Part shown: in pieces, positions 20,290 to 29,445 of the stretch
How positions within the stretch are numbered: the first letter of the stretch is position 1
How the letters are laid out: each line of letters starts with the position of its first letter
Origin: Aliiroseovarius salicola
GTDB taxonomy: Bacteria; Pseudomonadota; Alphaproteobacteria; Rhodobacterales; Rhodobacteraceae
Direction: 5' to 3'
Length of the DNA: 64,000 nt
Assembly: GCF_027891095.1 (NCBI RefSeq)
Contig: NZ_JAQIIO010000003.1
Location: 1-64,000 of the forward strand
Translations under genes and position numbers: made by a program
Notes under the pieces: generated by a model
The model's input: only the letters and a program-made list of their open reading frames with translations
Databases searched by the model: none
Told to the model about the DNA's origin: nothing

Positions 20290-22749
20290 ATGTCTAATAA
20301 GCTTCCCACACACGTGCAAACCGTGATCATCGGGGGTGGATCCATTGGCTGCAACACCGCCTACCATCTGACCAAGCTCGGCATGACGGACGTTGTTGTC
20401 CTGGAACGCGACCAATTGACATCAGGCACCACTTGGCACGCGGCGGGCCTGATCGTGGCCGGTCTTCTGCAATCGGAAGCAGAATGCGAGATCTATACCC
20501 ATGGGCGAGACCTATATGCCAATCTGGAGCAGGAAACCGGCGTTTCGACAGGGTTTCGTGACGTTGGCTATCTACAGATTGCCAGCAACGAGGAACGTGT
20601 GCACGAAATGCGCCGGCTTGCGCCATTTATGCGCCGACACGGCATAAACATCTTTGAAATCTCCCCCAAGGAAACGGCGGATCTGTTCCCCATCGGAGAC
20701 CTCAGCGATGTGCTGGCGGGTTTCTATATACCCGAGGACGGGCGCGCCAATCCGGTTGATGTCACCATGTCATTGGCCAAGGGTGCAAAAATGGGAGGCG
20801 CAAAGATTTTTGAGGGGGTCACGGTCTCTGAAATCATGGCGAAGAACGGCACCGCGACGGGGGTGCGCACGGCCGACGGTCAAACCATCACGGCGGAAAA
20901 CGTGGTAATCTGCGGAGGAATGTGGTCTCGCCAACTGGGGGCCAAGGCAGGGATCAATCTGCCGCTACAAGCTGCCGAGCATTATTATCTGATCACTGAA
21001 AACATTGATGGCCTAAGCCGCGACCTACCGGTGCTGGAAGATCCATCGACCTACACTTATTACCGCGAAGAGGTTGGGGGGCTTATGCTTGGTTTGTTCG
21101 AGCCGGGGGCGGCACCATGGAAACTGGACGGTATCCCCGACAACTTTGCATTTGGTGAAATTGAGCCCGACTGGGACCGAGTCGGGCCTCATCTGGAAAA
21201 GGCTTACTCGCGTGTGCCTGATGCCCTGAACGTGGGTGTGCGCAAACTGTTCTGCGGTCCGGAAAGCTTCACCCCGGACCTTGCGCCACTGGTGGGGGAA
21301 ACTCCGGAGTTACGAAATTGCTTTGTGGCCTGCGGCATGAATTCGCTTGGCATCCTGAATGGTGCCGGCACCGGGAAAGTGCTCGCAGAATGGATCGTCA
21401 GCGGTCATCCGCAGATCGATGTCACCGGCATCAACGTGAACAGGTTCACGCGTCATGAAGCCACCAAGGCATACCGCCGCGACCGCGGGCCGGAGTTGTT
21501 GGGCAAGATGTTTGGCCAGCATTTCCACAATGAAAGCTATCACACTGCCCGCGATCTAAAGCGTTCTGTCCTGCACGATCGACTTGCCGCGAACGGCGCT
21601 TACTTCACAGAGGGGCATGGATGGGAAATGCCCGACTGGTTCGCGCCCACCCCAGAGCAGGCAAAGATAGAAGAATACAGTTGGTCCCGTCAAAACTGGT
21701 TTGACTGGCATGCTGAAGAACACCGTGCCGCCCGTGAGGATGTGATCATCATGGACATGTCGGCCATGTCCAAGTTCCAAGTCGAAGGCCCGGATGCACT
21801 GGCGCTGATGAGCCGCCTGTCTTGCAATGATGTTGATGTTGAGCCGGGGCGGCTGGTTTACACCGCTTGGGTTAACGAGAAAGGTGGGTTTGAGGCCGAC
21901 CTGACCGTCACCCGACTGGCTGAGGACCGCTTCATGGTTGTCGTGGGCGAAAACAGCCATGGTCATACCCTGATGCGGATGAAACGCCATATTCAAGCGG
22001 GTGAGGTTGTTGTGACAACCGATCTCACGCCCGCGATCACGCAGATCAATATCCATGGTCCGAAAGCACGCATGTTGATGGAAAACGTGACCTCGGCAGA
22101 CATGTCGAACGAAGCGTTTCCTTTCATGACGTGGCAGGACATTGATGTCGGATACTGGGTTGTCAAAGCCTTCCGGGTCACGTTCGTCGGCGAGCTTGGC
22201 TGGGAGCTTCAGGTGCCATCTTACGCCGCTGTTCAGGTCTATGATCTGCTGAAGAAAGCGGGTCAGGAATTCGGCTTGCGCGATGCGGGGATGCAGACCC
22301 TCAATTCGTTGCGTCTGGAGAAGGCTTATCGTGACTTCGGGTTGGACGTCGACAACACCGACAACCCGATGGAGGCGGGGCTTGGCTTTGCTGTGAAGCT
22401 CGACAAACCTGGCGGCTTCATCGGCCGCGATGCTCTTGCTGCGATCAAGGCGGCCGGCGTGCCCAAAACCCGGATGCTGCAATTCCTGCTACAGGCCCCT
22501 GAACCGCTGCTCTACGGCAATGAGTGCATTTACCTGAACGGTATCGAGGTCGGACACCTGCAAGTCGGTGGTTATGGCCACAGTCTTGGTGGCGCTGTGG
22601 GCATCGGTTTTACCGAGTTGGAGGAGCCACTGACGGCTTCCATAGTTAACGAAGGAGCATGGGAGGTCGAAGTGGCCGGAGAACGCGTTAAGGCCACTGC
22701 ATCTCTGAAGCCCTTGTTCGATCCGGGAATGCTGAAAGTAAAATCTTGA
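20290..22749 (+). CDS. FAD-dependent dimethylglycine/sarcosine-dehydrogenase-family protein with GcvT domain
   Basis: An 819-residue two-domain flavoprotein that should demethylate an N-methylated amine and pass the C1 unit to tetrahydrofolate. Residues 1-400 are a DAO-type FAD domain (IIGGGSIGCNTAYHLTKLG; GTTWHAAG, where His50 aligns with the covalent-FAD histidine of dimethylglycine dehydrogenase). Residues ~440-819 are the folate-binding GcvT-like part (GELGWELQVP; GFIGRDALAAIKAAG; VGHLQVGGYGHSLGGAVG). Rhodobacterales carry many paralogues with different methylamine substrates, so dimethylglycine is only one option. It is divergent from a BetI-like repressor. Confidence 0.88.
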   Translation: MSNKLPTHVQTVIIGGGSIGCNTAYHLTKLGMTDVVVLERDQLTSGTTWHAAGLIVAGLLQSEAECEIYTHGRDLYANLEQETGVSTGFRDVGYLQIASNEERVHEMRRLAPFMRRHGINIFEISPKETADLFPIGDLSDVLAGFYIPEDGRANPVDVTMSLAKGAKMGGAKIFEGVTVSEIMAKNGTATGVRTADGQTITAENVVICGGMWSRQLGAKAGINLPLQAAEHYYLITENIDGLSRDLPVLEDPSTYTYYREEVGGLMLGLFEPGAAPWKLDGIPDNFAFGEIEPDWDRVGPHLEKAYSRVPDALNVGVRKLFCGPESFTPDLAPLVGETPELRNCFVACGMNSLGILNGAGTGKVLAEWIVSGHPQIDVTGINVNRFTRHEATKAYRRDRGPELLGKMFGQHFHNESYHTARDLKRSVLHDRLAANGAYFTEGHGWEMPDWFAPTPEQAKIEEYSWSRQNWFDWHAEEHRAAREDVIIMDMSAMSKFQVEGPDALALMSRLSCNDVDVEPGRLVYTAWVNEKGGFEADLTVTRLAEDRFMVVVGENSHGHTLMRMKRHIQAGEVVVTTDLTPAITQINIHGPKARMLMENVTSADMSNEAFPFMTWQDIDVGYWVVKAFRVTFVGELGWELQVPSYAAVQVYDLLKKAGQEFGLRDAGMQTLNSLRLEKAYRDFGLDVDNTDNPMEAGLGFAVKLDKPGGFIGRDALAAIKAAGVPKTRMLQFLLQAPEPLLYGNECIYLNGIEVGHLQVGGYGHSLGGAVGIGFTELEEPLTASIVNEGAWEVEVAGERVKATASLKPLFDPGMLKVKS

Positions 22750-22925
22750 ATTGGGCCATCCGCTCGTTGTGCCAAAAGTGCGCTCATTTCGATCTTCACG
22801 AGCCATCTGAGACAACGGATGACCGGCAGAAGATTTCTTTGTTTATTAATAAGTAAAATCGATCATGAATGCTCTTTTCATACTTATCTGAAATGGGTCC
22901 CGGTCTATTGCGTAATTGCGGACCT

Positions 22926-22972
22926 TTGGGTGGGGCGCTGCAAACGCCTGGTGTCCACCCAATTTTCTTTTT
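22926..22972 (+). terminator. Rho-independent terminator
   Basis: Stem TTGGGTGG (22926-22933) pairs with CCACCCAA (22955-22962), with an inner GGCG/CGCC pairing, and is followed by TTTTCTTTTT. It lies 177 bp beyond the dehydrogenase stop and probably ends that transcript. Confidence 0.85.
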
Positions 22973-23227
22973 ATGCCTTTGTATGGGCCCCTCGACACTA
23001 TCTCCCCGGCTACGGGAGGTCCCACGCAGATGCGGGGCAGGGCGCTGGGCCACGCCCACAGCGCGCCCTAAACGGGCCTTTCCATCGGGAGGTCTTCCCG
23101 CCCTGATAGGTGCGATCCAACACCACCTAGAGTTTCAGAGTAAATTCGAAATAGATTGACTGGATTTTGGGGATATGGCCAGATTGCCTAATGTCGGCTG
23201 CGTGTTGCGGGCGATTGGGGATACAAT
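22973..23227. other. GC-rich structured intergenic stretch
   Basis: No coding frame is convincing here. Positions 23000-23110 are GC-rich and full of short inverted repeats, such as GGGCGCTG near 23040 pairing with CAGCGCGCCC near 23058, and paired GGAGGTC copies near 23016 and 23090. It lies just upstream of the sensor-MFS module and could be a leader RNA or an insertion scar. No known RNA family was recognised. Confidence 0.35.
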
Positions 23228-24022
23228 TTGGCACTGATTGGACGAATACTTGCTGCGATAGCGGCGATGAATATGGTTTCTCTTGCCGTATTCGTCGGGT
23301 TGGCAACACTTCAATATGAATCAATCTTGTCAAACCTCACGCGCGAAAGGCTGGTCGTTCTGGCGGAGTCTGTTCGCGGACCGTTTCAGGCTGTTGCCGA
23401 TTTAGGTGTCCCGATCAGCACCGTTCGCAACGCAGACGCCGTCTTGGAACGTGCCCGGCTGAGCGACGAGGCGATTTCCGCCATCCTGGTGTTCTCTTCG
23501 GATGGGAATGTCGTTAGATCCACGGCCCTGAACGATCAAACCATGGAAACCGGAAAAGGATTTGCGGCGGCTCTAACAGCGGGCAAATCAGGGATTTGGC
23601 ATGTTGAAACGCCTGACAATTTTCTCGTTGGCGCCAACATTGCTGGTGTGACCGGAGAATATCTGGGCAGCGTTGTGATCGCATACTCCAGTTACGAGGC
23701 TGCGACCCAAGTTCAGGCCATGGAGGCGAGATTGGTATTGTTCGCCATAGCCGTCTTTGCGTGTTCGGTTTTCGTTGTGTGGATTATTCTGCGCATCGTG
23801 TTGGCAGAGCATTTGCGAATTTTTGAGGGGATCCTTTCTACATTTGACAGATTTGAACGAAAGTTCTGGCGTGGCAAAGGTGCAAGCGAAACAGCACATG
23901 CTGATGTGGATGGGTTGGGTTTTGACACGGCTGATTTCCGGGAATTAATTGAGGAGTCAGAAGAACAATACCGACGCGCCAGACGCCGTGAACCTGCGGG
24001 AAGTGCCGAGGTGAACGAATGA
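23228..24022 (+). CDS. Membrane-anchored periplasmic sensor-domain protein of unknown function
   Basis: A 264-residue protein: helix 1 (~residues 5-28), a periplasmic domain of ~135 residues, helix 2 (~168-192) and a ~70-residue charged cytoplasmic tail. The periplasmic block LAESVRGPFQAVADLGVPIS and the later AILVFSSDGNVVRST resemble a Cache-like fold. The same block (IGETVRGRFERALELGVPLE) occurs at the N terminus of the next protein, so the two are paralogous sensors. There is no kinase, cyclase or methyl-accepting domain. The start is TTG at 23228, with GGGGAT eight bases upstream; an ATG at 23267 is an alternative. The stop overlaps the next start (ATGA). Confidence 0.72.
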   Translation: MALIGRILAAIAAMNMVSLAVFVGLATLQYESILSNLTRERLVVLAESVRGPFQAVADLGVPISTVRNADAVLERARLSDEAISAILVFSSDGNVVRSTALNDQTMETGKGFAAALTAGKSGIWHVETPDNFLVGANIAGVTGEYLGSVVIAYSSYEAATQVQAMEARLVLFAIAVFACSVFVVWIILRIVLAEHLRIFEGILSTFDRFERKFWRGKGASETAHADVDGLGFDTADFRELIEESEEQYRRARRREPAGSAEVNE

Positions 24023-25989
24023 CCTCATCAATTTTCCAGCCTGGCCGGGTCGCCGCCCGCCGCGTTATCCTTTGGGTCGGTTTGGTCGTGACAATTTCAT
24101 TGCTGATAATGATGTACGGCACACTCCGAGCATTTGATGACGCAATCCAGCCGGAAATGGAAAAACGTTCCCGCCTCATCGGAGAAACCGTCCGCGGTCG
24201 ATTTGAACGCGCTCTTGAATTGGGGGTGCCGCTGGAATCTGTGGCTGGGGCGGGAAAATTTTTCGATGCCATGCTTGCTGATTTTGCCGATGTGCAAAGT
24301 ATTACGCTCCTGTCCAAAAATGGCGATGTCATCATATCGGCCAGCAACACATCTGAACCCAAAGGCACTCTTACTGCTCGGGTTGTACAAGTTGGTAAGG
24401 AAGAGAGCCCCCATTTTTCCCTGCCGATCCTCAGTCGCAACACCCTGGTAGGGGAGATCAAGATCGCCTTTGACCCGGCCTTCGTTCGGACGCGGCTTCA
24501 GGATGTACTGCTTGACGTATTTGTCGTGGCGCTTGTTTCTATTCTGGTCGCATTTGAGCTGGTTATCTTTGTAATGGCCGGAGCGCTGGCCAAACCTCTG
24601 GATCGAATTTTTTCTCTGCTTCGCCTGCAAAGCACCGGGGTGTTCAATCACATCATTCGGGCGCGTGATGCGGGCAACCTGCGACGGGTGGCACGGCGTA
24701 TCTCAGACAGGGCAATTGATCTCTCGGAACGCACCCAGTCGGCGGGTAAGTTGTTGCGAATGCCACAAGCATATTTTGTCGACGTTCGTTTGGCCCTGTT
24801 TGTATTTTCACTGGCGACAGAAATCAGCGGTGCCTTCTTACCTCTTTATGCAAGAGATGCCGGTGGTCCTGAATGGGTGTCTGGGGATTTTGCGGCCATC
24901 GCCCCATTGATTGCCTATCTGGTCGCGATTGCGGCAGTTGCGCCGTTTGGTGGATGGATCACCCGATTGGTTAGTCCCCGGTCGCTGTTCTTGATGTGCA
25001 TACCCTTTACTGCAGCAGCGATGGCTGCCGTCGGATTGGGCTTATCTGCACTGTGGATCGCCGTGTGGCATGGTGCGATGGCGTTGGCCTATGCGGCTGC
25101 AACCATCGCCTGCCAGGAATACGCCATCAGAACCGCCCCGGAAGGCGAAGATGCACAGGCAATAGGAAGTTACCTTTTTGTGATCATGGGGGGCGCGTTT
25201 TGTGGCACATCTTTTGGTGGTGTGCTCGCGGACCGAATTGGACCCAATGGAACATTCTTCTTTGGTGCGTTTCTTGTCATCATCGCAGGGGTGTTGGGGG
25301 CCGTCACCATTTCTGGAAAGGTTGCCACAAGAAGTGAACCGGCTTCTGATCAGACAAGAAACTCGCGTTACAGCGGGTTGGCGATTCTTCGCAATGTCAG
25401 ATTTGTCGTTCTGTTGCTCTGTGTTGGCGCCACGATGAATGTCGGAATGTCGGTGTTCATCTGGTATCTAACGCCGATGATACTGGAGGCAGGTGGCGCA
25501 AGGATAGCGGACATTGGCCGGGTGATAATGTTGTTCTACCTCGCGCCAATATTGTTTGGCCCTCTGGTTGCCAAACTCGCAGATGGCAAAGTCGGATATA
25601 CACCAATGTTGCTCGGCGGCGTTTTGCTATCCGGCGTGGCTCTGGCATCCCTTGCAATCTGGTCAGGTTTTTGGCCAATGGTTGTGGTGGTTGCCGCGTT
25701 TGGGATTGGTTTCACCATGTGCGACGCCACCCAATATGCACAGACAATCAAGATTGCCGAAGCCAGCCAGATTTCCGGTGCCCGGGCTGTCAGCCTAGGG
25801 GCCCTGAGGTTGGGCAACCGTCTGGCTGCGATTGTTGGGCTTCTTGCAAGCGCGTATCTGGTCGAACAATTTGACTACCTCAACCTGGCTGTGGCGACTG
25901 GTGGCTTTATGTGTGCCGGTGCCGTTGTGATGATGGTGGCAGGGACAGCACGCGCTTTACTTCGACCCGGACGCGTGGGAAAATCCTGA
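24019..25989 (+). CDS. Sensor-domain/MFS transporter fusion
   Basis: A 656-residue protein with two parts. Residues ~1-250 repeat the plan of the preceding gene: helix (~17-37), periplasmic Cache-like domain (VQSITLLSKNGDVIISAS), helix (~165-190) and a HAMP-like linker ending near SERTQSAGKLLRMPQ. Residues ~255-650 are a 12-helix MFS permease with motif A-like loop GGVLADRIGPNG and symmetric halves. A ligand-sensing domain joined to an MFS transporter is unusual, and suggests either gated transport or a sensor whose output is the permease fold. It is translationally coupled to the sensor gene, with a binding-protein gene 41 nt downstream. Substrate unknown. Confidence 0.8.
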   Translation: MTSSIFQPGRVAARRVILWVGLVVTISLLIMMYGTLRAFDDAIQPEMEKRSRLIGETVRGRFERALELGVPLESVAGAGKFFDAMLADFADVQSITLLSKNGDVIISASNTSEPKGTLTARVVQVGKEESPHFSLPILSRNTLVGEIKIAFDPAFVRTRLQDVLLDVFVVALVSILVAFELVIFVMAGALAKPLDRIFSLLRLQSTGVFNHIIRARDAGNLRRVARRISDRAIDLSERTQSAGKLLRMPQAYFVDVRLALFVFSLATEISGAFLPLYARDAGGPEWVSGDFAAIAPLIAYLVAIAAVAPFGGWITRLVSPRSLFLMCIPFTAAAMAAVGLGLSALWIAVWHGAMALAYAAATIACQEYAIRTAPEGEDAQAIGSYLFVIMGGAFCGTSFGGVLADRIGPNGTFFFGAFLVIIAGVLGAVTISGKVATRSEPASDQTRNSRYSGLAILRNVRFVVLLLCVGATMNVGMSVFIWYLTPMILEAGGARIADIGRVIMLFYLAPILFGPLVAKLADGKVGYTPMLLGGVLLSGVALASLAIWSGFWPMVVVVAAFGIGFTMCDATQYAQTIKIAEASQISGARAVSLGALRLGNRLAAIVGLLASAYLVEQFDYLNLAVATGGFMCAGAVVMMVAGTARALLRPGRVGKS

Positions 25990-26030
25990 CCCATGGCCAT
26001 TCCGGTTAGAAATTTGGATGGATTCAAAAA

Positions 26031-27035
26031 ATGAAGAACATCGTGAAACTGGGACTAAGTGCAGTTTGGTGCACGCTGATATTCGGATCTCCAGCAGATG
26101 CGGGTCCAAAAAAAATCTATGCAGTGACATGGGAGGGCGAATGTGAACATTCCTGCAAGGGATTCATTGAAACCATTGAGAACAGCGGGTTTGATGCCGA
26201 AGTCATCCTGCGTCTGTCGCATCAGGACAAGTCCAAATTCCCCGGCTTTATAGAGGAATCAAGACAGTTGGGGGCCGATCTGGTTGCGACTTATGGAACA
26301 AGCGTGACGCTGGGATTGCTCGGCAGAAAATCTGACGATGGGAATCCGCAATTCATCAACGGTGTTCCAGGCGTGTTCTGGTATGTGGCTGATCCGTTCG
26401 GAACGGGCATTGCTGAAAGTTTCGATGGAAGCGGCCGTGCTCATATCGCGGGAACCTTCAATCGCGTTCCGGAAGCAGTGAATATCCGCACCATCCGCAG
26501 CATCAAGCCGGACTTTCAACATCTGGGTATTCTTTACAACGGCAATGAACGCAACTCGCTGATCAAGGTCGAAGAACATCGCGTATTGTCGCAAGAACTG
26601 GGATATGACTTCACCGCTATAGAGCTTGACCCAGGCAATGCCGGGGTACCGGACCCAGCCTTGATTTCAACCCGGATGCAGGAACTTTCCGACGCAGGTG
26701 TAGATTTCATATATTTGGGATCAAGCTCGTATCTGCGCATACACGCCGAAGTATTTACCGAAGCGGCTGTTGAAAAAGGGTTGCCAATCCTTAGCCCGTA
26801 TGAGGAATTGGTGAGAGAAAATAAGGCCTTGGTGTCAATTGCAGCCCGCGCCTATGATGTTGGACGGGAAGCAGCAGAGCAAACGCTTAAAATCCTTAGG
26901 GATGGTGATACCCCCGGTGACCTGCCCATCGCGCGGATCACTGATTTCGCTTACGTCGTCAATATGGAAGTGGCGCGCAAACTTAAGATTTTCCCACCGG
27001 TTGAAATCTTGCAAGTGGCTGAAACCATCAAGTGA
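26031..27035 (+). CDS. Orphan ABC-type substrate-binding protein (COG2984-like)
   Basis: A 334-residue periplasmic binding protein with signal peptide MKNIVKLGLSAVWCTLIFG...ADA. The fold landmarks (ADLVATYGTSVTLGLLG; FQHLGILYNGNERNS; VDFIYLGSSSYL; RAYDVGREAAEQTLKILRDG) fit the uncharacterised/TrpX-type ABC substrate-binding family. Members normally pair with a permease and an ATPase; neither is present here. Instead it follows two paralogous membrane sensors, one fused to an MFS permease, and may hand ligand to their periplasmic domains. The ribosome site is weak. Confidence 0.82.
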   Translation: MKNIVKLGLSAVWCTLIFGSPADAGPKKIYAVTWEGECEHSCKGFIETIENSGFDAEVILRLSHQDKSKFPGFIEESRQLGADLVATYGTSVTLGLLGRKSDDGNPQFINGVPGVFWYVADPFGTGIAESFDGSGRAHIAGTFNRVPEAVNIRTIRSIKPDFQHLGILYNGNERNSLIKVEEHRVLSQELGYDFTAIELDPGNAGVPDPALISTRMQELSDAGVDFIYLGSSSYLRIHAEVFTEAAVEKGLPILSPYEELVRENKALVSIAARAYDVGREAAEQTLKILRDGDTPGDLPIARITDFAYVVNMEVARKLKIFPPVEILQVAETIK

Positions 27036-27699
27036 TGCTTGCCAGCAATAACAGTCATGACCAGACTGAAGGAAGATTGATTTAGAAGGCTGTAGCAAGT
27101 GCTAGGTGTGGTCGGTGTAATCATGGAAGAAACCCTTTAGAAACTAGGGTACCTGTCCAATATCCTCAAATGAACTTCTGGTGTCCAAATCGGATGCCCA
27201 AAGGCTGGTCCGGGAGGCCTGCAGCCCACATCGCTCCATAGTATTGTTTCCTATTGGCCTCACCCAATCGACCGGTTTCAACCAGCGCAGCAATTAGAAT
27301 GCGACACGGCGCAAACAATGACTTCGTAGGAACCAAAGAATAGCCGGGAGCAGCCTTCTGTTGTATGAGAACAACCGCTGTCCTGTACATCCAACATAAC
27401 GGATTCCAAATTATTGGGGCATGTATCATTACCTGTAATGGCAGTCTACAATGTGTCATGTGGTGACCTAGGGCATGAGAAAGATCTGCGTTAGTCACTG
27501 GCGGGTCACCGGCGTCGAGCCCGATTTACCAGTGCCGCACAATTGTCGAAGGGCCGGGTCTGCGAAAATTTCATCTGCCAACTGTCTTATGCCAAGGCAC
27601 TACAATTTCGGTTTTCAGACGTCCGCCGACTTTGTTTGCACTCGCTGAAGTTGCCTCATTCTTGCTGAAAACTCATGTGACAGATGTCCGGCTTTATTA
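27036..27699. other. Intergenic stretch without recognised genes
   Basis: About 660 bp between converging units. The only long frame (27166-27498, minus) has no family likeness, and its composition looks like chance. No clear terminator, tRNA or IS end was found. It may hold decayed sequence. Confidence 0.4.
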
Positions 27700-29436
27700 T
27701 CAATTGTTCAGCAGCTCTAGCACAGCGTCTCGTTCCGACAGGACCAACAGCAAGGCAAGGTCGCCGGGTTCCAGCCTCTCCAATATCATCGAAGCCGCCT
27801 TAGAGGGTGATGTGGCCCGCAGGATTTGTGTCGCGTCTTTGCCGTGATCAGCGACGGCCTTCTCAATCAGATCCGGGATCTCGCCCAGTTCCCGGCCTCT
27901 CAAATAACCCTCTAGTTCGGCGGTGACGATGACATCCGGGTTGAAGTTCAACGCGGTTGCCGTCACATCCCGAATGTCCTGATCCGACCGGTCCCCGGCA
28001 TGGCTGAGCATGATGAACCGGCGTTTGGCAGGCAGGCCCGACAGGGCCTCGCATACCGCGGCAATCGAATGCGGGTTATGTGCGAAATCCACAAAGACAC
28101 GGGCGTCCTTGTAGCTGAATTCGTTGCAGCGCCCCGGATTGTCCTTGGCGTCAGGCTTGAAGTCCGACAGCCCCTTGCGGATGGCATCTATCGGAATCCC
28201 CATCGCGCGGGCTAGGCAGAGCGCGGCAAGCGCGTTGCTGATATTATAGCGTGCGGCCCCCCCCATCGTCAGGGGAACGTCATGCACGTTTGCCACGACT
28301 TCGTCTGAGCTGCCGTCAAAGAACAAAATGTCCTCGCCCTCGAGAAACGCACAGCAGTTTCCGTTCTCTCTTGCCTGTTGGATCTGCGGGGCCTGGGGAT
28401 CCAGCGAAAGCCACCAGATATTGGCCGTGGTTTCTTTTGCCTCGTCGAGGACAAAAGGATCATCGGCGTTCAGGGCAAGAATTCCCGCGTCAGACAATGT
28501 GCGATGCACAGCGAATTTGGCCTGCGCCAGTTCTGGCACAGTGTTGACGCCATATTGCCCCAGATGGTCATTGGCTACATTGGTCACCGTTGCGGCCGTG
28601 GCCGCGCGGGTGGGCAGGCCGCGGCGCAGGATCCCGCCGCGCGCCACTTCAAGGCAGGCCACCTCAAGCCGTGTGTCACGCAAAAGCATCCTTGCCCCGC
28701 CCGGTCCGGAATAATCTCCGCGATCCAGAATATCGTCGCCAACGCGCACAAATTCGGTTGAGGTCAGCCCCGCCACCTTGCCCGAGGCACGCACAATCGC
28801 TTCTAACAGGCGGGTGGTCGTGGTTTTGCCATTGGTGCCGGTTATGAAGGCGATGGGAATGTCGTGCAATGCGTCCCAGTTGACCTCGTCCGGGGCTGGA
28901 AGGGCATCGATGGGCCATGTTTGGCTGCCGGTACCGTGACCGATTGAAACCTCGTCATCGTCGCACAGAATATCAATCCCATGCGCCCCTGCCGCCTGAA
29001 TGAGAGCGATCAGGGTCGGGTTGGCCTCCTCAGTCATCACGCCCTTCAAGTCCGAAATCATGGTGTCGAAGTCACCGGGTGTGGTGTCGAGCAACTCTGC
29101 TGCGCAGAAATGCCAAGCTGTCTGGGCTGCGAAAATCGCGGAGTAAAGCTGATCCATCGGTGCCGAGATGGCGAGGTTGACCCCGCCGGAAAAGACGCGG
29201 AAGGTCAGCCCCTCGTCCTGCCACCCCAATGCGTCGAGCACTTTGCGGGCGTGGCGCTTCCACAGATCCACGACTTGAGGCGCTGGGACATCTTCGAAAA
29301 AGACATCCATCACCGCGCCCGGTCGGTTCCACAACATGCCCGGCCCGGTCAGGCGCCGGGCGTCGTCCACGCGAATTTGATCCGCCTCGGCGCTGGTGAT
29401 TGTCAGCGCGGTTTCAAGATATTCGATCCTGTCCAT
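27700..29436 (-). CDS. Mur-ligase-family protein paired with cyanophycin synthetase
   Basis: A 578-residue Mur ligase. The P-loop GTNGKTTTTR lies near residue 200, then the family blocks EVARGGILRRGL, NVANDHLGQYGVNTV and DFAHNPHSIAAV, all close to the Mur half of CphA (GTNGKTTTSR, DYAHNPAALGAM). The first ~190 residues are not an ATP-grasp domain and are unrecognised. It cannot do both halves of the CphA reaction, so it may add one residue to cyanophycin or a related peptide. It lies 9 nt after cphA, with GAGAGG before the ATG. It resembles the second, shorter cyanophycin-synthetase-like genes found beside cphA in other bacteria. Confidence 0.8.
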   Translation of the reverse strand: MDRIEYLETALTITSAEADQIRVDDARRLTGPGMLWNRPGAVMDVFFEDVPAPQVVDLWKRHARKVLDALGWQDEGLTFRVFSGGVNLAISAPMDQLYSAIFAAQTAWHFCAAELLDTTPGDFDTMISDLKGVMTEEANPTLIALIQAAGAHGIDILCDDDEVSIGHGTGSQTWPIDALPAPDEVNWDALHDIPIAFITGTNGKTTTTRLLEAIVRASGKVAGLTSTEFVRVGDDILDRGDYSGPGGARMLLRDTRLEVACLEVARGGILRRGLPTRAATAATVTNVANDHLGQYGVNTVPELAQAKFAVHRTLSDAGILALNADDPFVLDEAKETTANIWWLSLDPQAPQIQQARENGNCCAFLEGEDILFFDGSSDEVVANVHDVPLTMGGAARYNISNALAALCLARAMGIPIDAIRKGLSDFKPDAKDNPGRCNEFSYKDARVFVDFAHNPHSIAAVCEALSGLPAKRRFIMLSHAGDRSDQDIRDVTATALNFNPDVIVTAELEGYLRGRELGEIPDLIEKAVADHGKDATQILRATSPSKAASMILERLEPGDLALLLVLSERDAVLELLNN

Positions 29437-29445
29437 CCCGGCCTC

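Noticed and set aside
21556-22482. Minus-strand frame of 308 codons inside the FAD/folate dehydrogenase gene
   Set aside because: Antisense shadow of conserved GcvT-domain sequence.
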